Position numbers and translations under genes: made by a program
Shown here: one piece after another, positions 51,416 through 61,585 of the stretch
Layout: the number at the start of each line of letters is the position of its first letter
Position numbering within the stretch: position 1 is the first letter of the stretch
Notes under the pieces: model-generated
The model's database searches: none
What the model was told of the DNA's origin: nothing
Seen by the model: only the letters and a program-made list of their open reading frames with translations
Origin: Seriola aureovittata
Lineage: Eukaryota; Chordata; Actinopteri; Carangiformes; Carangidae
Assembly (NCBI RefSeq): GCF_021018895.1
Contig: NC_079381.1
Location: 10,983,001 to 11,047,000 of the forward strand
Length of the DNA stretch: 64,000 nucleotides
Direction: 5' to 3'

Positions 51416-51440
51416 CTCTTGTTCAGTCCAGATATTCAAT
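51416..51440 (-). other. Exon-like 25-nt piece, unassigned
   Basis: ATGTTTACAG acceptor and CAAGAG/GTAAAG donor bracket 25 nt. It is too short to judge. Confidence 0.12.
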
Positions 51441-52499
51441 CTGTAAACATGAAACCAAATCGTCAAGCCTGTCCTACTTTTGGAGACATTGAGGAAATTG
51501 TAGGATGAAGATGGAGGGTGGGGATGATGAATGCGTGTGTAGATGTAGGTATAGTGGGTGGTAGTAAAGAGCGGATTAAGTCTCTAAAGCTGGAGAGGCT
51601 TCAAGTGAGACAATAATATTAAACTTTGATATCTACATTAGGGATTGCTAATAACACTGACCTCTTAGAAATGTGTATTTCTTCAAATATATGGTTTTTA
51701 CATTTTGTGATTTAAGGCGTCTTACCCACATTAAAGAATTATGCTTCCCAATGGTAATGAACTTTGATAGTACATTATAATCTCATTTGCTATATTTGAC
51801 CACTTAATTAAGTCATATGCTCATAATCATTAGAGAGGACAGTTGGCACAAAGCTTCACAGTCAAGTAGGTCACAACCTCTTTTTTTAAATTAAGATTAT
51901 ATATTACAGACACAATTTGAAGACATTTAATGATTCATTATTTGAAAATGTCATATAAAACATAGCATAGTGCAAGAAGAAGCAGCTGTAGTTTTCTCAG
52001 GTTGTCGCGATGTATAGCTGTCCATTATCATGAGATATCATTTTACTGGTAGAAGGATAAAGCAAATGCTTCTCTTCTGACTTTTATGGTCTCAGTTTTT
52101 CTCAATTTTGTGCAGCTCACGTAAATGGCAGCTCGTGCATGTAATCATTTAGTTTGACGCAGGTTTGTTTTTGTCGTCAACTGAATATGTTAAAGATAAT
52201 GTTAAGAATCCTCATCTTTGTCGGAGAGGTTATTAAATTCTGTTTAAGTTAATTATTCATGCTGCTTCTCTTGCTCTTAGATGTTCTTCCTGTAATTAAC
52301 AGCATATGTTTATCACAAACACCAGGCTGTTTCTAGTTAATGTTGTCAATTATGTATCAATAAGCTTGCGTAAGATTTTACTGACAAAGGATGCTTTATA
52401 TACGCTGTATACTTTGTATATACTTATATTTATATATTGGTATTTCTTTAAATTATACTCTTAATTTAAAGACATTTTAATGACTATATGTATAACTCA

Positions 52500-53260
52500 G
52501 TCAACCACTTTGGTCAAGACTGAAATATCTCTACAAAGAATGGATGGATTACAGTTTAGTGCTCTTTGCAAATTATTGGTATGGCTCTAGGGACAGTCCT
52601 GTCAGTCAGTCCACCACTTTGATCCAAAATGAAATATCTATAATAAATGCATATTGGGTTTATTGATGTTTGTACAGACAGTCATTGTCCCCAGAGGATG
52701 AACCGTACTGACTTTGGTGAGCCTTTCACTTTCCTAATGTGCCACGATGAGGTTAAAAGTTTTGGTGAAATATCTCGAAAACTGTTAAATTGATTGTCAT
52801 GAAATTTGGTACAGACATTTAAGGTTCCCACAGGGTGAATCCTGATGATCTTTTGCATCTCTGATCATCTGACTTTCAGCAGGAGATATTTTTATTTTTT
52901 ATTATCCAGCAAAATAGCTCAGCATCTACAGAACCAACCGGTCCCTAGAGGATGAATCCTAATGACTTTGATGATCTCCAAACTTTTCATCTAGCGCCAC
53001 CACAAGGTTCAGATTTCTGCTTTTAGGTGAAATATCTCAACAACGATTGGATGGATTGCCATGGAATTTGGTATGAACATGCATACTCTATTTCCCACAT
53101 AATTAACCACATGCAGCTCTCATCAGCAGATCAAAACGTTCACTTGGACAATATTGTTTGGTTTATGACCAAATACTTGCAAAACCAATAACATATCACT
53201 CAGGACTGGCTCAGCATAACCTCACAGAACTGATAGCATGGCTATAGACTCTTTATCTTT
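52500..53260 (+). repeat. Interspersed repeat family A, multi-module copy
   Basis: The module GATTGCCATGGAATTTGGTA / CCCAGAGGATGAATCCTAAT / GACTTTGGTGA recurs three or more times with a spacing of roughly 130-200 nt, each followed by GAAATATCTC. The copy ends in the AGCATGGCTATAGACTCTT tail module. It is non-coding and diverged. Confidence 0.8.
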
Positions 53261-54880
53261 AAACAATAAACAGTAAGGTGCTGATTTGAGGAGATGGACA
53301 AGCATGTGAATGATAACACTGCAAGTACCACTATTACCACTTCCACCACCCGGTTTATGGTGTAGCAAGAGCTGTCATGTGACTCCTCCATAAATGTAAT
53401 ACAAACACTGAAGCCTTTCTAACTCTTAAAGAAAATAAGCTACTGATTTGTGCATCAATCTGCTGTAAACCCAGTTCTCTTGAGGCAGGAATGTTGTCTG
53501 GAGATGAGAGATTACAATGATAGTGATTAGGAGAAAGTGTAGAGGAATACAGTTTGGAGAGCAGATGAGGGTTAAAAAGAGACAAGAGGAGATAAAATCA
53601 TGGACCCAAGAGAAGGTTGAATTGAAAGGTACTGGTTAAATTTGAGTCGCTGTCTCTATTCAGTGAAGGAGAATCAAAAAGGCTGCTGCTTATCTCTGTG
53701 TAAGTGAGGACCCTGCATACCTGACAGAGCAGGGAGGGGTGAGAGGAGATGGATGGCAGCAGTAAAGTGACAGAAAGCGAGGCACAGAAATGAAGTGTGC
53801 TGGTGGAGAAGGAGAGATTTTCATGGGCAGATGATGGATAGTGCAATCCATGGGCGGGGGGGAGGGAGCGGGAAAGTGGGTTGAGTGTGTGTGTTTTGTG
53901 TATGTGATTCAGGTTTTACCAGAGGTAACCAGAGAGGCTGAGAAGTCTCAAGTCTCATTTTAGATTGCTGATCAGAATATATTAGAAAATTATCTTGCAT
54001 CCCATTACTACAACTTCAAAAACATGGAGAACTTCCTTTCAAATAGTGAGAAAAATGACTTAAAAGCTGTTGGAGTGGTTGTATTTTCATCCTGCAGCTT
54101 GCCAACGCCAAACGGTGTTCTTGTCAGCACTTGTCCTTGTAAATACTTAGAGGACTAAAATGCAGTGATGGCTATTCTTGACCTAACTATGATATATTGT
54201 TTTTCGTCACAACAAGCATCCCAATGTTTCTGGAAAAATCCTAACCACATATTTTTTCAGGCACAGTGGTTCTCCTCTCACTTCTCCTCCACCCTCTCTC
54301 CAGCATGCTCGAGCCAACAGAGCTAGTGGCAAATAAACAAGGTCAGCTAAGAGACATTTATCCCCTCTGCATACATGGACTAGCCACCACATCAATCTCG
54401 CCCTAAGAAGCCTGTGTGAATACAATTACAATGGCACATACACTCTCTGTAACTGATAAACGAACCATGAGCACTTCCACAGGCGGGCAGGCTGTGCATG
54501 GAATAAGCTGCCATACAAGCAGATCCCTATCAAGGACTGTAACTATAGCTTGCACCCGAATTTTAACTTGTGCTCGTCTGCTAAACAGAGCAGACAAGCT
54601 GCCAAGGAGAAGGTTAAATGAGCTGTTTGGTCTGTCTTAATAAGTAATTGAGAATTATGTTAATGTGGCTTTTGACAAATTGTTCAATGTAAAATGACAA
54701 TGTCATTTAAACATTATTTCATATTCATCATCATGCAGAGGGAGGTGTGCTGTCCATTTGGATTGGAATGTAGGGCGTAGACAGAATAACATCAGAAAGG
54801 ACCAAAACTTTAAAGTAAGCGCCACTGCTACTAAGGGGTGGATATACTAAATCCTTCATATCCCAGTTTGTTACTTTTAA
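53261..54880. other. Upstream intergenic DNA
   Basis: There are minus-strand open frames at 53.36-53.85 kb and short plus and minus frames at 54.2-54.64 kb. None has a recognisable product. No repeat family is identified. Confidence 0.5.
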
Positions 54881-55560
54881 AGGATAAGGCTGGCAATAAC
54901 CTATATTTTTCTCCCGCTACTCTCAATACTTCCTCGCCCCCTTACCCTGTCTATAGCACTGAAGATCTAAATCTTTGAAAACAGGTCACAAATATATGCT
55001 TTCATTTTTTAGCGTGTAGTGGAGCGCAGCCATAAAAACAACTCTGTGCTTCCAGTTCTGCTAGAAACAAGCTAGTCGTGGTTGGCTCTCGCCTAACTCA
55101 CACTGCGTCAGAGGATAGGGTCTGCAAAGGTTCGTCTCTTTCACAATGAATAGCAGCTGTCTCTGTCCCAGCTTTTTGAATCCATATGTGTGAGCTGTCC
55201 ATTAGCCTTGTTTAAAAAAAAAAAAAAAAGGTTCAGTAATTTCCTAAAACAGCTGGTCTCTGTAGTTTTTTCAGCAAATGTTACTGAAACACAAATCAGC
55301 AGTGCATTTGTTGGGGACTATTTTCAGCTGTGACTGTGGTGAGTGTTTCCTGCAGCAGGATGGTGTATGTAGGGGTTGACTCAAAAGAATACCACAGAGC
55401 CCATGTTTATCATAATGAAGGAAAATTACACTCTGTGCAACTATGTGGCTCATTGATGTGTTTTTGGCAGTTTTTGGACAACACAAAAGGTCTATGGCAA
55501 AGGGGAATAAGCCATATCAGGCTTTGGGTAGACAGGTAATACTTTAGCGGGATGAACATA
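54880..55560 (+). repeat. Percomorph interspersed repeat, copy 2
   Basis: TTTTAAAGGATAAGGCTGGC near 54878 and GGTCTATGGCAAAGG, ATCAGG, GGGTAGACAGG near 55489-55535. The latter part aligns by eye with 29727-29790 in intron 5 of nsmf. An A16 run lies inside at about 55215. Confidence 0.55.
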
Positions 55561-56639
55561 TTATTTGTTTTTGTCTTTTTGGTCTCATCCCATAACTTAT
55601 GACTGCTGTTCATCTTTGTCAACAGTTTGTTTGTGTGGCAGATGGGAGTCTGTCTCTTCGTTTATATATTCAATGGTTTTGCAGTTTTTTTGGACTGAGG
55701 CACCTGTAGTAGTTGTAGTTGGGGCCACAAATCATTTGGCCTCTTTGGAATCATTCAATGTCATTGTTGGTTTAAAAAACTGCATGTGAAAGTGGCTTGT
55801 TTGATTGTTAGACCTCTTGCCAAAATCATCAGCTTTTATTATTTTCTCTTTTATTTTCTCAATTGTTGTAAATCCCCGGCTACTCTGTGCACCCCTATGC
55901 CACATCTAATCTATTCTCTAAATTGGAAAAGCTGAACAGTGCTGCTAGCAGAGAAGCAAATTGCAAAGTGTATGTTTGAATTACTGTTCAAGGATTGCGT
56001 TTAACCTCCAAATGGACTGCAAGTGTGGTACTGGTATCCTCACATGATAACACCAGACTTGCTAGAGGCCTCCTTAGCATTGGTGGTGTGTAACCTATTG
56101 CAAATCAACAAAATGAGGTTGTAAAAATGTCCTTTATGTCTGCCTGACGTACAGTAGATGAAGCATTTTCACTGTCCATGGTCCTGAAGACAGAAGTAAG
56201 TCTGTGTAGCTCTCCATGGTGCCGTAACCAGACACTAGAAGGAGAACCACTGAGGCAAATGACTGCTGTGAATACTAATGCTGCGAATGACCTAGACAGA
56301 ACATTTGGCAGAGACTTGGAAAAAGATGGTTGACCCTAAATGAGCCCAAGGAGAAATCCAGAAAGGAGAGAAGAGAGACTTCAAAATAGATGACATTAAG
56401 TGGACAGATGGGAAACACAAATTTAATAGACAGAGGTAGAGAGGGCCGGGGGGAAATGAAACAGACTAATGAAATAAGATGTTGGACAAAGAGAGATAGA
56501 GAATGTAACTGCACCCCACAAAGGGGGTGGCTATCTCCAGTGCGCACATGTGTACACCATGTTTAAAAAGTGAACTTGCATCACACGCCGTGCCCTCCTC
56601 CACTTCATCCTTACCTACCCAGAGACTTAGGACAGCCCT

Positions 56640-57030
56640 CATTATTTATCACGAGTGGACACAAGCTTCATTAGAGGGCTAAACCATGCTCTTTCTCCTG
56701 GTGACTCATCCTCCATCGCACCATGTCCATTTTCTTCTCTGCTGGTCAAAGGTGGCGGGATGGTAATTGTCATTCTCCCTAGTTAACGGGAATCCCCGCT
56801 GTCACATCGTCCTCCCACGCCCATGTGACATTCAGGCAGCAGCGATAAATGAGGCATGGGATCCCGTAGATGATGTGGAGGATTAAAGGTCTTAATTCAT
56901 TTGCGTGATGAGGGGGACCACCGCACAGACAGTGCACTTGCTCATCCCATCTATCATTATTTTCTTCCCTCTTTCTTTTGATCATTTTTTCAGTTGTCAG
57001 TTTATTCTCCTCTGACATGAAACTTGAAAT
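56640..57030. promoter_or_regulatory. Candidate conserved noncoding element upstream of nsmf
   Basis: Non-repetitive and free of long open frames, with GATGGTAATTGTCATT, GATAAATGAGGCATGGG and TTAAAGGTCTTAATTCATTT, all rich in TAAT-type cores. Only the composition and the absence of repeats suggest constraint. Confidence 0.2.
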
Positions 57031-58359
57031 CAATTAATCATTAACGTACAAATTTGTTGGGTTAATCTTTTCACTTAGGATCGAGCATTTTGTGCCAGTT
57101 CAATAGCAGATTTCTTGAGTTTTTACTCAACACCTGATATCAGCTGCATACAAAGCTTTCCTCCCCAGTGTGTACAGTGAATTGCTTCGGCGGCACCGTG
57201 AGTACTTCATCCTGCAGCATTGCATGGTGTTGACAGTGATGAGATGGCCCTTTGCTCTACAAAGGCAGCTATCACTGTCAGCTCTGTCATCTGTATGCTC
57301 CTGAACAAAAGCAGGCTCTCTTCCCAAGAAGAGCCAGGGCAAAGCTATTTCAGCTATGCGGTCAAGCAGTCACATCTTGCTCTGCAGTGCTCTCTGACAG
57401 CAGAGGTTGTTAATTCACACACACAGCCCTGGTTAAGTGTAGTTAACCAGTACCAATACATAATACCGAAACTGTTCCAGCTTTGGCAGAAAACTGTGTG
57501 TAGCCTACAGGTCGCATGAAACTGACACGGGAAAAATATCTTCATGGGATTTTTAATGGTAAAAACATAAAACAGATGAATGTATTAACAGTACATTAAG
57601 TGGTTGACTGACATCAAGTGTGCCTTCAATCACTTTCAGTGTTGAATTACAAATTACACGATGATGAATGATGAAATAATGAATGAAATGATGAAATAAT
57701 TGCTATAAATTTAGTACAGATACAAGTTTAATCAAAGAAGGACTTGACTGACTTTGTATTAATTTAAAAGAACTACTGATCTTGGTAGAAAACTTGAAGT
57801 CAATGAGCTGAAACGCATCTTATTTTATGACTTTATGTGTGTGTTTTAGATAGAATACAATATGCCAAGAAAGTAATATAAACAGATGTACTAATGTACT
57901 GCAGTAAACTATATGGTTCCCTCTGAAATGTACATGTAATCTAGAGGCAAAATGTAAAGTTTCACAAAATAGAAACACTTAAACAAGAGACATATTTTAA
58001 TCAAAACTGTATTTTAGTAAACACACCTCTTTATAACGTTTGGTGTTTGCAAAGCTTTGTTCTTGAATAGAATGATGGATTAGTACATCTGTTCAGTCGC
58101 TCTATATCACACAGAACCATCTAGTACAACACAAAAAAAAATCTGTTCTAAGAAAATTGAAAAAATCAAGTCGCTCTTATTTAGATGTGGTGGGAGATGA
58201 GTTGTCGTGTATATCTGCCCACTGCAGTGTAAGCGATTGAATTTATGGTGTTTTAAAGGGTGATATAACTCTAACAGGGCAGCCCTCCAATCTCATTACT
58301 GGTCCAGAATCACCTCTGAGACTAATGACATTCGTGTCAGCTCTTGAGGTTCAACCACA

Positions 58360-58452
58360 GCGTGTGTGAGTGTGTGTGAGTGTGTGTGAGTGTGTGTGAG
58401 TGTGTGTGAGTGTGTGTGCGTGTGTGTGTGTGTGTGAGAGAGTGTGTGAGAG
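58360..58452 (+). repeat. GTGTGTGTGA decamer minisatellite
   Basis: About five tandem copies of the ten-base unit are followed by GT and GA runs. Confidence 0.92.
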
Positions 58453-58567
58453 AGAAAGAAGAGGGAAGGCCTTCTCTGTACGTGACACCCATGCCTATCC
58501 CCACCTTGTCTCACCTTGATACTGCAGCACACCTCCCTTCTTCCATTTTCCTCCTCTTCATCCTTAC

Positions 58568-58653
58568 CTCCTTACTAAATCACTCGTAACATCGACTCCC
58601 AGGTGACATATTTCCACTATGGTGCTTAATAGGTTCCTGCGCTCACTGGTTGG
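58568..58653 (-). CDS. Possible coding exon of an unidentified upstream gene
   Basis: On the minus strand CTGCTCCTCAG is followed by 86 nt that is open in one frame only, reading SERRNLLSTIVEICHLG then VDVTSDLVR, and then a strong AG/GTAAGG donor. The peptide looks protein-like but I do not recognise it; it does not fit NSMF, nor PNPLA7, the neighbour of the gene in mammals. An alternative acceptor (TTTTAAAG, about 58674) would lengthen it. No partner exon was found, so chance remains possible. Confidence 0.3.
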
Positions 58654-58984
58654 CTGAGGAGCAGTGGTTTGATTCTTTAAAAGGTAAAGGAGAGACTGGT
58701 TAGAGAGACGAGGAAAAAGCTGATGAGAGGAAGAGAAGGTGTAAAATGAGGAGAGAAGGAGAGAAGAGATGAGAATAAATGGGAGCAAAAGTGGAGAAAC
58801 AGAAATGGGTAATGTGCAACGGAAAACAAAAGAGGTTGGGGTGGCAGCTGCAGGAGGAGATAAGAGTCATGGCCAAGGTAGTAGGTGAGAGAGGGATTGA
58901 ACTCTTTCACTTTGTATCTTGAATCTGTTTGGTTGGATTTACTGTCCAGTGCAGTTCTTGGCTATGTCTGAAGTTACAGTGTCA

Positions 58985-59195
58985 ACTAGCAGGGCACTCA
59001 GAGAGCGGAGACCCCACCAAGGCCAACGTTAAACAACATACATCAGACTTCAGAGAAAGAAATTCAAATTCATATTAAATGATTCGGATCTGCCTCAAAA
59101 TGTAATGGGTTCTTCCCCATGCCTCATCTCTCCGCCAAGTTCGTTGCAAATCGGTTCAGACACAGGTGAAAACATAACCTCTGTGGTGGAGGTAA
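58985..59195 (+). repeat. Interspersed repeat family B, copy 2
   Basis: Same order of blocks as 36870-37115, but about 35 nt are missing between CAAATCGGTTCAG and ACACAGGTGAAAACATAACC. It ends with GTGGTGGAGGTAA. Confidence 0.75.
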
Positions 59196-59399
59196 AAATG
59201 TGTAGTTTGAAATTAAAATCTCTCACATTTCCAGGAACTGAAACCCCATTTTTGATATTATTTATGGTCAGCGTTTTTTCAGCAATAACCACTCAATTTA
59301 TGTACAATCTGTAAATACTTCCCCGCCACCACTCCTGTGCAGGATTCAATTTGGTTCACACACACAAGTGACACACAGTTACTGTTTGTAATTTTAGGT

Positions 59400-59705
59400 T
59401 AATTTTGGCCTGACAGTGCATCCTAATCATTAGGATGCACTGTCTGCGAGACATGAATGTCTGTGCAAGTTTGTGCCAATCCATCCAGTTGTTGAGTTAT
59501 TTCACTTGAAAAGTGAAAACTTTGACCTGTTGTTTGGATTCATCATCTGAGGAATGGCAATCCATCCAACAGTTGTCAAGACACTTCACTAAAAATCAAA
59601 AATGTATGTCATGCTGGTACTGGAGAACATATCAGGGGATCACCAAAGTTGTCGTTGATATTTCAGTCTGGACCACAGTTCAAAAGCCAGAGATATTCAA
59701 TTTGG
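59400..59705 (+). repeat. Interspersed repeat family A, copy
   Basis: CCAATCCATCCAGTTGTTGA, TGAAAACTTTGACCTGTTG, GGCAATCCATCCAACAGTTG and ATTTCAGTCTGGACCA are modules shared with the other copies of the family. Confidence 0.7.
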
Positions 59706-61324
59706 TATAAAAGAGAGAAGCAGCAGATCCTCACATTTATGAAGCTGGAATTAACAAATGTTTGACGTTTTTGCTAAATAACAGTCTTGATCTGTTATCA
59801 AAATTGTTGCAGATTACTTTTAATTGACTGATAAACTAAACAACTAATCACTTCAGCTGTAGATCTTTCCAGTTATCACAAAGTCTTTGTAAATTAAGCA
59901 GGAAAATCACAAATGAACTAACATTGAGACTGGTGAAAGGATAATTATATAAATGTGGTTGTTTCTTTCAGTAAAAATGTTACTGTTTGGCAGCCAAATC
60001 TAAAATCTTGTCTCATGTCGTCCTTGAAGACACTGACAGGAACATTTTAAGGCATGATCATTGCTCTCAGCGGCATGAAGAGCACTTGAAGTCCCCTCTT
60101 GAGGTAGAACGGTGCATGCCACAACTTCACTAAGCCATAGAAAAGGGAATAGTACAGCTCTGTTAAACCATGAATATGATGTGCTGTGTGTATGTCTGCA
60201 TCATATAAAACTACAAAACAATCTTAGACACCATAAAAAGGCTTATTAGTTTGTCAGTATAAATGCTACAACAGCGTGAATGTGTTATTCTCTTCTCTCA
60301 GTGGTCGCCCTGGTCTACCGTAACTCCTGCAGAGTACGCAGGTATTAGAATGCAAACAAATGTGAGCAGCTCCTCAGGAAGCATCCACTGGGTATATTTA
60401 AGCTTTGCCTAAAGTGAATTGAGCTCCACTACAGTGGTGTTACTCTGCAGATGAATGAAAGACTGAAGCCAGCGCTGGCTGTCCTCCCAGAGGTTGAATG
60501 ATGAATTATGGAGGCCTGTTTGTGTCTGTTTACCCAGACGAACGAGCCCTTGCTCGATTCATTTTTCTTCCACAGTGTATGCAAAAGACAGAAGGAGGGA
60601 GAAATGCAAAGGTTGTAAATGGGAATCTCGGTGATGTCACCAGACATCAACTGACAGCAGATTTCCTGCTCACACTCGCAAACAAACCACCCCTTACTCG
60701 GTGCATACCAAAAACCACCAGGAACAATGTGTCCTTTGTAGGGAGGGTAGTGATTTACTGCTGCTCTGGGAAGCTGAAGCTGAATGCGAAGCCAAAGTGC
60801 CACCAAGTGTCTGTCTGTCCTCTGCTGCAGCCCTCCTCCCTGCACAACCGCTAACAGGCAGTCAGAGGCAGAGACGAGCAGAGGTACAGGAATGTGTAAC
60901 AACACACACCAGCTGACACACATGAAGAAAACCAGACGTTTGGAGGAGATTGGTGAACTAACAGGTAGACAAGTAGATCAAAACAGGCACACATACAGAC
61001 TGTGATGCATAGAAATAAAAAATAAAAAATCAGACTAAACAAATAAGGTGGGGTAGATGCATTATATGTTGCATGTCACTCACTATTATGATGTGACAGA
61101 TGTATGCAGATTCACTGAAATAAATCAAGCTGATGTACAAACCAGTGAACCGTATTCATCTGTTGTCCATTGTTTTAGACCAAACTCTTCAAATGTGAAA
61201 ACAAACAAAACTACGTGATGCTTGAAGTGTTTGCTGACCAAAGGTTTGGCTCAATAAATGAATATAAATAGCAGAATGTTTTACCTCTCATTGAGAAATA
61301 AACTTCAAATACTGACTGTACTAA
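59706..61324. other. Upstream intergenic DNA
   Basis: Overlapping open frames on both strands at 60.43-61.0 kb and an exon-like plus-strand piece at 60302-60341. No product is recognised. Confidence 0.5.
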
Positions 61325-61585
61325 GTTTGAATCCAATATTTGAATAGTTGTCGAGATATTTCAGACATTCATGGTGCTCTGAGGATGAATCCTACTGACA
61401 TTGGTGATCCCCTGACTTTTGTGTTAACTACTCATAAGTGCTATTTAATAAGCTAAACTGGTGATCATGGAAAAAATATTATACACATTTTTAGCATGTT
61501 AGCAGATATTAGCATTTAGCTCCAAGAGCCAGTGTACCTAAGTACATCCTCACAGAGCTACTTATGTGGCTGTGGACCATTATAG
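61325..61585 (+). repeat. Interspersed repeat family A, copy
   Basis: AATAGTTGTCGAGATATTTC, TGAGGATGAATCCTACTGAC, TTGGTGATCCCCTGACTTTT, TTTAGCATGTTAGCAG and CCTCACAGAGCTACTT follow in the order typical of this fish repeat. It is the most complete head-to-tail copy. Confidence 0.75.

Noticed and set aside
53598..53846. Minus-strand frame with an apparent CTCTGTCAG acceptor
   Set aside because: No usable donor follows and the peptide is Ser/Leu-rich with no recognisable similarity.
56157..56197. Plus-strand exon-like piece ending GACAGAA/GTAAGT
   Set aside because: Isolated and with no recognisable peptide. Such fragments are expected by chance in a 64-kb window.
60302..60341. Plus-strand 40-nt piece with an excellent TTCTCTTCTCTCAG acceptor, reading WSPWS in one frame
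   Set aside because: WSPWS suggests a thrombospondin repeat, but no Cys pattern or partner exons are nearby, and another frame is equally plausible.
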